Shown in pieces: positions 23,621 to 30,860 of a DNA stretch of 35,154 nucleotides. Numbering within the stretch: position 1 is the stretch's first letter; each line of letters opens with the position of its first letter. Under the pieces are notes generated by a model. It was not told the origin of the DNA and made no database searches. It worked only from the letters and a program-made list of their open reading frames with translations. Origin of the DNA: Pseudomonadota bacterium (GTDB taxonomy: Bacteria; Pseudomonadota; Alphaproteobacteria; Sphingomonadales; Sphingomonadaceae); the NCBI GenBank assembly GCA_023417515.1, contig JAEZFL010000042.1:1-35154 (forward strand). The letters are read 5' to 3'. A program made the translations under genes and the position numbers.

Positions 23621-24643
23621 GTGCGCGTCGACCTTTTCGATTTCGACCTTCCCACCGACCGGATCGCGCTTCGGCCCGCCGAGCCGCGCGACAGCGCTCG
23701 GCTGCTGGTCGTGGGAGAGGAACTCGCGGACCGCAGCGTCCGGGACCTGCCGTCGCTGCTTCGGCCGGGCGACCTGCTCGTGTTCAACGACACCAGGGTG
23801 ATCCCGGCCCAGCTCGAGGGCAGGCGGGGGGACGCGCGTATCGGCGCGACTCTCCACAAGCGCGAGGGCGTTCGCGAGTGGCGGGCCTTCCTGCGCAATG
23901 CCAGGCGCGTGCGGATCGGCGACGTCGTCGATTTCGGCAACGGCGTCCATGCGACCGCGCTCGACAAGGGCGAGGACGGCTCCGCCTTGCTGTGCTTCCA
24001 CGGCGAGGAGCCGGTGGAGCTGCTTCTGGAGCGCGCCGGCACCATGCCATTGCCGCCCTATATCGCGTCGCGCCGCCCGACCGACGACCGCGACCAGGCG
24101 GATTACCAGACCATGTTCGCGCGCGAGGCTGGCGCCGTCGCCGCGCCGACCGCCGCCTTGCACTTCACCCCGGAGCTGATGGGGGCGTTGGCCGAGGCGG
24201 GCGTCGACCATGTCACCCTGACCCTCCATGTCGGCGCCGGAACCTTCCTGCCGGTCAAGGCGGACGACACCGAGCATCATGTGATGCACAGCGAGTGGGG
24301 GAGGATCGATGCCGCCGCCGCGGACCGGCTCAACCAGGCCCGAGCGTCGGGTGGACGCATCATCCCGGTCGGCACCACCTCGCTTCGGCTGCTGGAGAGC
24401 GCGGCCGGGGACGATGGGCGGGTCCAGCCCTTCGAGGGCGACACCGCGATCTTCATCACGCCCGGCTACCGCTTCCGGGCGGTCGACGGCCTCGTCACCA
24501 ATTTCCATTTGCCGCGATCGACGCTGTTCATGCTGGTTTCAGCACTGATGGGCAGAGAAAGGATGATCGAGGCCTATGCCCACGCGATCGCTCGGGGCTA
24601 TCGCTTCTACTCTTATGGCGACGCCAGCCTGTTGCTGCCATAA
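23621..24643 (+). CDS. queA: S-adenosylmethionine:tRNA ribosyltransferase-isomerase
   Basis: Transfers and rearranges the ribosyl group of SAM onto the 7-aminomethyl-7-deazaguanine base in tRNA, making epoxyqueuosine. The 340-aa protein starts RVDLFDFDLPTDRIALRPAE and has LLVFNDTRVIPAQLEG, PLPPYIASRRPTDDRDQADY and TLHVGAGTFLPVKADD, HVMHSEW, and VGTTSLRLLESA; all are conserved QueA blocks. The start is GTG 23621, 3 bases after the cyclophilin gene. tgt is not seen directly downstream, although queA-tgt is common; here a Sel1-repeat gene follows. Confidence 0.95.
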   Translation: MRVDLFDFDLPTDRIALRPAEPRDSARLLVVGEELADRSVRDLPSLLRPGDLLVFNDTRVIPAQLEGRRGDARIGATLHKREGVREWRAFLRNARRVRIGDVVDFGNGVHATALDKGEDGSALLCFHGEEPVELLLERAGTMPLPPYIASRRPTDDRDQADYQTMFAREAGAVAAPTAALHFTPELMGALAEAGVDHVTLTLHVGAGTFLPVKADDTEHHVMHSEWGRIDAAAADRLNQARASGGRIIPVGTTSLRLLESAAGDDGRVQPFEGDTAIFITPGYRFRAVDGLVTNFHLPRSTLFMLVSALMGRERMIEAYAHAIARGYRFYSYGDASLLLP

Positions 24644-24668
24644 AGTCGAGATTGTTCGAGGAGTGACG

Positions 24669-25370
24669 ATGCTGCGGTCCTTCCTGATAGCCGCCTGGCT
24701 GGTCACGGTGGCGGCCGCGTCGCCGGCCACCGACGAGGCCCGGAGGCTGCTCGCGCAAGGCCAGGAAGCCGAGGCCTTCGAGCGGGTCGAGGCGGCCTCC
24801 CGGCGTGGCGACGAGGATGCCGTGGCTCTGCTCGGCTGGTTCTATGACACCGGCCGGCACGTCCAACAGGATTATGCCCGCGCCGCCGAATATTATCGCC
24901 GGGTCGTCCGCGACAATCCCAGCGTGCAGTGGCGCCTCGGAGTCATGTACGACCTCGGCCAGGGCGTGCCCGAAAACCCGGCGGAGGCGCTGCGCCTGTT
25001 CCGCCAGGCAGCCGGCAACGACGACGTCAACGCCCATGTCAGCCTCGGTGTGATGTACGCCAACGGCCGCGGCGTGCGGCCCGATTATGTCCAGTCGATG
25101 CGCTATTATCGTCGCGCCGCCGAGCTTGGCAGCGGCGCCGGGTTCCTGGGGGTCGGGCTGCTCTATCAGAACGGCCTCGGGGTCGCGCCGTCGGCCAACG
25201 AGGCGGCGGCCTGGTTTCTCGCCGCTCAGGCGCTTCGCGACAGCCGCGCGCGCGAAGCGCTGGCCGGGCTCGCCTTGCCGCCGGCGCAGATGCAGGCGGC
25301 AGTGAACCGCGCCAACCAGCTGCTGCAAAGCTACCGCCGCCGCGAGCGGGTCGCCAATCCCGCCGGTTAA
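24669..25370 (+). CDS. Exported Sel1-repeat (TPR-like) protein
   Basis: A 233-aa protein with an N-terminal signal peptide (MLRSFLIAAWLVTVAAAS) and four or so Sel1-like repeats: ALLGWFYDTGRHVQQDYARA, WRLGVMYDLGQGVPENPAEA, VSLGVMYANGRGVRPDYVQS and LGVGLLYQNGLGVAPSANEA. Sel1 repeats form alpha-solenoids that scaffold protein contacts, probably in the periplasm here. GAGGAG 6 bases before the ATG at 24669 sets the start. It follows queA by 25 bases and precedes the EF-hand gene by 30. Confidence 0.85.
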   Translation: MLRSFLIAAWLVTVAAASPATDEARRLLAQGQEAEAFERVEAASRRGDEDAVALLGWFYDTGRHVQQDYARAAEYYRRVVRDNPSVQWRLGVMYDLGQGVPENPAEALRLFRQAAGNDDVNAHVSLGVMYANGRGVRPDYVQSMRYYRRAAELGSGAGFLGVGLLYQNGLGVAPSANEAAAWFLAAQALRDSRAREALAGLALPPAQMQAAVNRANQLLQSYRRRERVANPAG

Positions 25371-25400
25371 GGCCGGTCCCCCCGTCCCGAAGGAAACGCC

Positions 25401-25901
25401 TTGCCCGTCCTCATCAGCCTTGCCGCATTGATCGCCCTTACGCAGCCCCAGGACCCGGTCGAGATCCGCCCCGGCGAGCGGCCGGAAGGGGTGAGCGCGG
25501 TGCCGATCAGCGAGACGGCGGAGCCGATCGGCCTGGCCATCGCGTCCTTCGACACCGACCATGACGGACTGACCACGCGCGCCGAGCTCAACGAGGCGCT
25601 GCTGCGCAGCTTCGCGACCGCCGACCGCGATGGCGACGGCGTGCTCGGCTATATCGAATATTCAGGTTGGGCGACGACCTGGCTCGGCAGCGCCACAGCC
25701 TTGCCCGGGCCTTATGCGATCGATGCCGACGGGGACGACAGAATCTCGCGCGAGGAGCTGCTCGCCGAGTTCGGCCGGCACTTCATGCGGCTCGACCGCG
25801 ACTCGGACGGCGCGATCAGCCACGCCGAGCTGCTGACCGTCAGCCAGCCGCGCATGCCGCCGCTGCCGCGCGAACGGACTCCGCGCCGGCGCGTGATGTG
25901 A
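25401..25901 (+). CDS. Exported four-EF-hand protein
   Basis: A 166-aa calcium-binding-type protein starting at TTG 25401, with GAAGGAA upstream. A short hydrophobic N-terminus (PVLISLAALIALTQ) suggests export. Four EF-hand loops are present: DTDHDGLTTRAE (51-62), DRDGDGVLGYIE (75-86), DADGDDRISREE (108-119) and DRDSDGAISHAE (132-143). Loop 3 has Asp in place of the usual Gly at position 6; each loop retains the final Glu. Small EF-hand proteins of this sort are frequent in sphingomonads, with unknown targets. It ends 3 bases before the convergent gene. Confidence 0.85.
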   Translation: MPVLISLAALIALTQPQDPVEIRPGERPEGVSAVPISETAEPIGLAIASFDTDHDGLTTRAELNEALLRSFATADRDGDGVLGYIEYSGWATTWLGSATALPGPYAIDADGDDRISREELLAEFGRHFMRLDRDSDGAISHAELLTVSQPRMPPLPRERTPRRRVM

Positions 25902-25904
25902 TGA

Positions 25905-26201
25905 TCAGTTGCCGATGCAGCCGCTGCCTTCGGAGGCAGGCCGACAGGCGCCGTTCGTCCGGTTGTTGAGCTCGTCGACGCGCTCGCGGTCGAGGCGGTC
26001 GCGTGCGCGCCACTGGCTTTCGGTGAGGCAGACCCGCCGGGCGCGGACGTTGGAGCCGGTGACCTGGCGCGAGCGGCACACGCGGCGCTCGCTGGCCTCG
26101 GTCGCGTTCGTCTGTCCGGTCGTCGTCGTCGGCTGGGCCAGAACCGGGGTCGCGGTCGCGACGACAAGGGGAAGGGCAATCAGGATCCGCGCGAGCGTCA
26201 T
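25905..26201 (-). CDS. Small exported protein with four cysteines, unknown function
   Basis: A 98-aa protein with a clear signal peptide (MTLARILIALPLVVATAT, predicted cut after VLA) and four cysteines in the mature part (VCRSR, VCLTE, ACRPA, GCIGN), which could make two disulfides. The central block RQVTGSNVRARRVCLTESQW is reminiscent of small secreted proteins annotated as hypothetical in sphingomonads. I do not recognise a function. The start is the ATG complementary to 26199-26201 with GGGAGAAAG upstream. It converges on the EF-hand gene with a 3-base gap. Confidence 0.7.
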   Translation of the reverse strand: MTLARILIALPLVVATATPVLAQPTTTTGQTNATEASERRVCRSRQVTGSNVRARRVCLTESQWRARDRLDRERVDELNNRTNGACRPASEGSGCIGN

Positions 26202-26307
26202 GCAACTTTCTCCCACCAGCGATTCCGCCCTGCTTGCCAAAGTTCTGCCGAGTTGCCAAGCTCATACACCCCTTTCGCTCGCGCCGCCTCTTGCCTAGGT
26301 TCGTCGC

Positions 26308-26826
26308 GTGACCAAGAAAGGCCTCTTCGGCAGCCTGCGGGACCTTTTCGCGAGCCCGCCCCCTGCGACGGAACGAACCGCCGAGGACGTGCCCGACGAC
26401 ATCTGGCAGACCCCGGAAGCGCGCCGCCGGGAAGAGAAGCTGACGGTGGAGTGGCGCGAGAAGCTGCCGACATCGTCCTGGGAGCGGGTCGTTCTGATCC
26501 GCGATCAGATCGGCGAGCTGGAGCGCGCGGCCGCGGCGCGCAAGATGCAGGTCGAGCTGGACGAGCTGGGGCGGATCAAGGCGACCCACCTGCCGACCCT
26601 GCTCAAATCCTATATCGACATCCCTGCCGAGCACCGTGCCGAGGTGTTCCGTGAGACCGGCAAGTCGGCGAGCTTCCTCTTGAACGAGAGCCTCGACAAG
26701 CTGCTCGCCCGGCTGCGCGAGATCGGCAGCCAGCTCGCCAAGGGAAACATCAACAAGTTCGCGGAGAATATCCGCTTCGTCGACCTCTATTACGACCAGT
26801 CAAAGGACCCGTTCGGCCCGGTCTAA
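26308..26826 (+). CDS. Unrecognised 172-aa protein at the border of the Ter cluster
   Basis: A soluble, helical, charged protein starting at GTG 26308. It has no signal peptide. Segments of note are SWERVVLIRDQIGELERAAA and KATHLPTLLKSYIDIPAEHR, then KSASFLLNESLDKLLARLRE and a C-terminal ENIRFVDLYYDQSKDPF. The length and helical C-terminal half are faintly reminiscent of XpaC-type partners of TelA toxic-anion-resistance proteins, but this is a weak impression from sequence alone. It lies convergent to, and 40 bases from, the end of the Ter operon, so a functional tie is possible but unproven. Confidence 0.6.
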   Translation: MTKKGLFGSLRDLFASPPPATERTAEDVPDDIWQTPEARRREEKLTVEWREKLPTSSWERVVLIRDQIGELERAAAARKMQVELDELGRIKATHLPTLLKSYIDIPAEHRAEVFRETGKSASFLLNESLDKLLARLREIGSQLAKGNINKFAENIRFVDLYYDQSKDPFGPV

Positions 26827-26866
26827 ACGGTGGAAAGCCGTCCCCACAAGGGGGAGGGCTTGAAAG

Positions 26867-27757
26867 CTAACCCGCAGCCGCCACGGCTTCGGGACGGACG
26901 CCGTAGATGGCCGCGCGTTTCACGATCGAGTTCGCCCAGCGCCCGTGGGTCGCGGGCTCGCACATCGAGCCGTTGAGAGCGAAGACGCCGCGGTCGCCGG
27001 CGAGGATCGCGCGGGCCTCGGCGAGCTCGTCGGCGCCGACCCGGTAGGCGGACTGGATCACCTCGATCTGGCAGGGATGGATGGCGGTCTTGGTGAGGAG
27101 GCCGTGCTCGATGTCCTGCCCGACTTCCGCGCTCAGCAGCTCGGGGCTGTCGAAATGCTCGAACACCGGCGCCGACAGCTCGAAGCCGAACGGAGCGAAG
27201 GCGGTCACGAGCGCGGCGATGGTGCCGCCGAGCGGGCCTTCATAGGCCGAGCGGACCGAGGAGCGGCGGGCGCCGATCGTGTGCAGAAGGTCGTTGCCGC
27301 CGATGCGGATGCACAGGAGTCGGTCGTGGATCGCGAGCAGCTGCTCGCGGATCCGCCCCAGTTCCGCGGCGTCGAACGCCTCGCGCGTCTCGAGCGTCGG
27401 CATCAGCAGATGCTCGTCGCTGGCGAGCGCGCGCAGGTAGAGCGGCAGGCTGTCGGCGGTCGCCTTGGGGATGACGAAGCCCCGGATCGAGTCGATTCCG
27501 CGGAAGCCGAGGATGTGGGCGAGCATGCGCTCGTCGCGGGGACGGATGAAGACCGGGAGCGGAGTCGCCTCGTCGAGCCGTTCGAGCAGGGCGGCGAGGT
27601 TGGTGAGGGCCAGCGGCATGTCCGCCGGCCGGATCGAATCCTCGAGGCAGATGACGCACGAGCGCAGCCCTGCATGGCGGCGGCCCGTGACGATGTCGAA
27701 CAGGTCCGTGCGAGTGCCGGGCACATAGAGCGTCGCGCCGAGTTCCAATGCGTCCAT
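26867..27757 (-). CDS. HpcH/HpaI aldolase / citrate-lyase-beta-like protein of the Ter module
   Basis: A 296-aa TIM-barrel lyase. CitE-type motifs are LGATLYVPGTRTDLFD at the N-terminus, CVICLEDSIRPAD (metal and acid site), PVFIRPRDERML, LLMPTLETREAFD and CIRIGGNDLLHTIGARR. Homologues in this context are part of the Ter-linked biosynthetic set predicted to make a nucleoside-like compound, where they would form or break a C-C bond with a small acyl or keto acid. It is the last gene of the minus-strand Ter operon, 13 bases after the PRTase-PELOTA gene. Substrate is unknown. Confidence 0.84.
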   Translation of the reverse strand: MDALELGATLYVPGTRTDLFDIVTGRRHAGLRSCVICLEDSIRPADMPLALTNLAALLERLDEATPLPVFIRPRDERMLAHILGFRGIDSIRGFVIPKATADSLPLYLRALASDEHLLMPTLETREAFDAAELGRIREQLLAIHDRLLCIRIGGNDLLHTIGARRSSVRSAYEGPLGGTIAALVTAFAPFGFELSAPVFEHFDSPELLSAEVGQDIEHGLLTKTAIHPCQIEVIQSAYRVGADELAEARAILAGDRGVFALNGSMCEPATHGRWANSIVKRAAIYGVRPEAVAAAG

Positions 27758-27770
27758 GACTGCCCTCCCG

Positions 27771-28871
27771 TCAGTCCAGGCCGAGGCTTCGGATCACCGC
27801 CACCGCGCGATAGCCATGGCCGCCCGGCAGCGGCTGGATCGTCACGCCCCGCTCACGAGCAAGCAGAACGAGGTGGGCGACGTCCGGGTCCATCGGGTCT
27901 TTGATCAGCAACCGATCTGGGACCCGGCGAAGGACCGCGCGGGTGGCCTCGGCGACCCCGGGCTTGATCCGGTTGCGGTCGGCGAGGCCGGCATCGGCCA
28001 TGATTTGCCCGACCATGTCCTCGCAGGCTCGGGCGCGCGCGGCCGTGTTCCGAGGCGCGAGCGGGCGGGGCATCAGCGCGCTCATCAGCGCGTCGATCCG
28101 CTCGATGAAGTCGCGGGAGCGGTCCTGGGCGGCGAGGTGGCGATAGTAGACGCAGGCGTGGAAATCGCCGGGGCCGACGAGGTCGCCGTTGAGCACCGAG
28201 CGGCTGACGAGGCCTGAGACGATCGCGTTGAGGAGGCCCGAGGGGATGAGATAATCCTCGTCGCTGGGCGCGAGGTCGGCGCAGCCGGCCGGGTCGGCGA
28301 CGACGGCGAGGACCGGCTCGAAGCCGAACGGGCGGTCGGCGAGGCTGGCGTGGAGCTCGCGGGTGATCGTGCCCTTGCCGGTCCAGCCGTCGACGAACAC
28401 GACGCCGCTCGGATCGTGGCGCTCGGCGATGTGGCGAAGCGCCTCGCGGTCGATGCCGCGGTCGCGGATGATGCTGATCGAATAATGGGTCGAGCGCTTG
28501 CCGAGGCGGAGCAGGGCGCGGCGGAGGAGGACTCCGATCGGGGTGCCGGCGCGGGCGAGGGAGGCGATCACGACTTCCTCGCGGCCGCCGGCGCGCTCGG
28601 CGAGGGCGCCGGCGAGGTCGAGCACGTCCTGGGCGAGTCGGTCGCCGTTGCGCTCCAGCGCCTCTTCGTAGAGGCGCAGATAGTCTTCGCCCGGCGGCGA
28701 TTCCGGCGACAGCATCTCGGAATAATGGCGCTTGCCGGACTGGATCAGCGCCTCCTTGGTGACGACGTCGACCGGCGCCAGCTCGACGGGCTTCAGGAGG
28801 AAGGTCACATCGTCGGGCGCGTAGCTGCCGGAGAAGGGCTGCTCGGCGGCGCGGGCGGGGACGGCGGTCAC
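27771..28871 (-). CDS. PRTase_1/StiP-domain protein with C-terminal PELOTA domain
   Basis: A 366-aa protein starting at a GTG that overlaps the HAD stop (GTGA, 4 bases). The first 270 residues match the PRTase-like family also named StiP (cysteine protease StiP in some databases): SGSYAPDDVTFLLKPVEL, SGKRHYSEMLSPE, ASLARAGTPIGVLLRRAL and VVFVDGWTGKGTITREL, the last at the place of a PRPP loop. The final 80 residues (RVPDRLLIKDPMDPDVAHL, RERGVTIQPLPGGHGY) match the small PELOTA RNA-binding domain. The pairing with a second PRTase, a HAD enzyme and a CitE-like lyase is diagnostic of the Ter biosynthetic module. Whether it is a transferase or a protease is unresolved. Confidence 0.85.
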   Translation of the reverse strand: MTAVPARAAEQPFSGSYAPDDVTFLLKPVELAPVDVVTKEALIQSGKRHYSEMLSPESPPGEDYLRLYEEALERNGDRLAQDVLDLAGALAERAGGREEVVIASLARAGTPIGVLLRRALLRLGKRSTHYSISIIRDRGIDREALRHIAERHDPSGVVFVDGWTGKGTITRELHASLADRPFGFEPVLAVVADPAGCADLAPSDEDYLIPSGLLNAIVSGLVSRSVLNGDLVGPGDFHACVYYRHLAAQDRSRDFIERIDALMSALMPRPLAPRNTAARARACEDMVGQIMADAGLADRNRIKPGVAEATRAVLRRVPDRLLIKDPMDPDVAHLVLLARERGVTIQPLPGGHGYRAVAVIRSLGLD

Positions 28872-29617
28872 AGCAAGGGCTCCAGCGCGGCTCGGGCGAG
28901 CTGCGAGCCCTGCGGCATCATCGCATAGTCGCACAGCGCCATGTAGGGCGCGTCGGTGAGGCTGTCGCCGATGCCGATCACCGGCGCGTCGGGATGGGCG
29001 GCGCGCAGCCGCGGGAGGAGCGCCGCCACCGCATGCTGCTTGCCGAGCCAGGGCGGCATGATCGCGACATTGTTGCCGTTGCGGTGGACGGTCCACGCGG
29101 CCGGCACCTCGTCCAGCACCGCGTCGACCGTGGCGTGGAGTGCAGCCTCGTCGGTCTCCTGATGCTTGGCGAGGACGTAGAGGCCGATGCCGTCCTCATC
29201 GAGAACCCGGACGCGAAGGTCGGCGCGGCGCTCCTCGGCTTCGAGCGCGATTCGGTCGCGCAGATTGTGGAGGATGCCGGCGTCGGCGTTGGCGCTGGCG
29301 GAGACGTGGGCGTGCCACTCAGGGTCGGGACGGCCGTCCTCGCCGAGGATGACTCCGCCATGAGCGGCGATGGCGGCGGTGAAGGGGATATGGGCGCGCA
29401 TGAGGGCGTCGCGGCTGCGCGCGGTGACGGGCACGAGCCAGGCGGTCTCCGCCAGCCAGTCGATCATCGCGACCTGGCGCGGCGTGGCATAGCTCAGGGG
29501 CGAGCCATCGCGCGCGAAGCCGAGCGGCACCAGCCGCTCCTGCGGAACGTCGGGCGGGCATTTGCGAAGCGTCTGGAACAGGGTGTCGTCGAGATCGACC
29601 AGGGCTATCGCTCTCAC
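28868..29617 (-). CDS. HAD-superfamily phosphatase of the Ter module
   Basis: A 249-aa HAD hydrolase with Cof-type cap. Motif I is VDLDDTLFQT (D8, D10), motif II is seen in WLVPVTARSRDAL, and motif IV in IGIGDSLTDAPYM. It probably removes a phosphate from a sugar-phosphate or nucleotide-like intermediate made by the neighbouring PRTases. The start is GTG 29617; both ends overlap neighbours by 4 bases (GTGA), so the three enzymes are translationally coupled and likely made in equal amounts. Confidence 0.87.
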   Translation of the reverse strand: MRAIALVDLDDTLFQTLRKCPPDVPQERLVPLGFARDGSPLSYATPRQVAMIDWLAETAWLVPVTARSRDALMRAHIPFTAAIAAHGGVILGEDGRPDPEWHAHVSASANADAGILHNLRDRIALEAEERRADLRVRVLDEDGIGLYVLAKHQETDEAALHATVDAVLDEVPAAWTVHRNGNNVAIMPPWLGKQHAVAALLPRLRAAHPDAPVIGIGDSLTDAPYMALCDYAMMPQGSQLARAALEPLL

Positions 29618-30705
29618 GTCACCGCTCCAAAATCCAAATGCGTTGCGTCCAAGGCCTTGATCAGCTGCGCATCAATGCCCCGCGTTTCGTGGCAGATCAG
29701 CGACAGCCGAGGGCTCGCCGGTTCGCAATTATAGAGGAAGTTGGCGATATCGGGCGCGTAATTGTCGCGGAAATCGAGGACGTGGCGGATCGCGCCGCCG
29801 GGAAGGGCGGGACTGCGCGTGGTCGAATGCATGACGACGTCGTGACCCGCTTGCTCCAGCCGCTCGGCGAGGAGGAAGGCGGGGTAGGTGAACTCGCCCG
29901 TGCCGACGACGCGTAGGGGGGCGCCGGCGGGCAGTTGCGGGTCGGGCAGCGGCAGCGGCTCGCCGCGCCAGCCGAGCCGGCCGAAATTGCGGCGCTGGTC
30001 GAGGGTGCCGAGCTTCGGGGCGGTGCTGGCGAATGCCGAGGCTTCAATGTCGAGGGCAGCGCCGTTCGACTGCCAGGACATGCGGCCGCTGAGCAGGCTG
30101 GCGCTGGATGCGGGGCGCGGCATTCGGTCGAGCCAGTCGCGGCCCGCCGACCAGTCGGTGAGCGAGGCGGCGACGATCCGCTCGAGGCTCGGCAGATGCT
30201 CGGCGAGGGCTCCTGCCAGGTTGGCGAGGGTGGTGCCGGTAGAGATTTCGTCGTCGACGAGGACGAGCGAACGCACCGCTTCGAGCTTGAAGCGCTCGGG
30301 CCGGTAGATGAGGTGGGCGGAGGCGTGGCTGTGCGGTTCCTCGAAGCGGCACAGGAGAGCCGCGTCGACCTTCTGGCGGGTCGAGTGGACGTAGAGGCAG
30401 TCCCAGCCCGGGCGCCGACCAAGCTCTTCATAGACGCCCTGGCCGAGGCATATGGCGGTTTCGGCGAGGCCGACGACGAGGACCGGCCCGGGGAGGTCGC
30501 TCGGAACCTGCGCGGCGAGGTCACGCATCGATTGGCGCATCAGCGACGGAGCGGCCGGGATATGGCGGCCGAGCACTTTGGAGACGATCAGGAAGGCGCG
30601 TTTCGGGTTGCGGCGCGTCGCGAAGTCGCACAGCGCGTCGAGCGGCCAGAGGGCGCGGTCGACGGACAGCGACAGGGTTCCGGTAGGAAGCTCGACTTGG
30701 ACCAT
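29614..30705 (-). CDS. PRTase_2-TRSP phosphoribosyltransferase-like protein of the Ter module
   Basis: A 363-aa protein. The PRPP-binding loop is SLVLVDDEISTGTTLANL (about 147-164), preceded by PVLVVGLAETAICLGQGVY and SHASAHLIYRPERF, typical of PRTase_2. The C-terminal third (VVGTGEFTYPAFLLAERLEQ, FRDNYAPDIANFLYN) is the TRSP domain that always follows it. The likely reaction is base- or nucleophile-ribosylation using PRPP. I use the ATG complementary to 30703-30705; the sequence just upstream (AGGGTGACGTCC) is the end of a palindromic repeat and doubles as the ribosome-binding site. An in-frame GTG at 30714 lies inside the repeat. Confidence 0.86.
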   Translation of the reverse strand: MVQVELPTGTLSLSVDRALWPLDALCDFATRRNPKRAFLIVSKVLGRHIPAAPSLMRQSMRDLAAQVPSDLPGPVLVVGLAETAICLGQGVYEELGRRPGWDCLYVHSTRQKVDAALLCRFEEPHSHASAHLIYRPERFKLEAVRSLVLVDDEISTGTTLANLAGALAEHLPSLERIVAASLTDWSAGRDWLDRMPRPASSASLLSGRMSWQSNGAALDIEASAFASTAPKLGTLDQRRNFGRLGWRGEPLPLPDPQLPAGAPLRVVGTGEFTYPAFLLAERLEQAGHDVVMHSTTRSPALPGGAIRHVLDFRDNYAPDIANFLYNCEPASPRLSLICHETRGIDAQLIKALDATHLDFGAVT

Positions 30706-30707
30706 GG

Positions 30708-30845
30708 ACGTCACCCTGAACTTGTTTCAGGGTCCATGCCGGAGCGAGCCTCCGGTGCAGGACGAGAAGCACCGTGCGGACGGCCGTATGGATGCTGAAA
30801 CAAGTTCAGCATGACGAGCAGGGCCGGATCACGTCCGGCATGACG
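30708..30845. repeat. Composite palindromic element inside the Ter operon
   Basis: It contains CACCCTGAACTTGTTTCAGG at the left and GCTGAAACAAGTTCAGCATG near 30793-30812 as inverted copies, with a nested GGAGCGAGCCTCC hairpin, then GGCCGGATCACGTCCGGCAT. The first pair is the same sequence as in 5318-5402. It separates the TerD-protease gene from the enzyme genes. No gene is seen in it. Confidence 0.85.
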
Positions 30846-30860
30846 AACAACTGCATCGGC

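Noticed and set aside
22697..24508. A 603-codon minus-strand frame opposite the cyclophilin and queA genes
   Set aside because: It spans two well-supported genes and their junction on the other strand, with no domain match.
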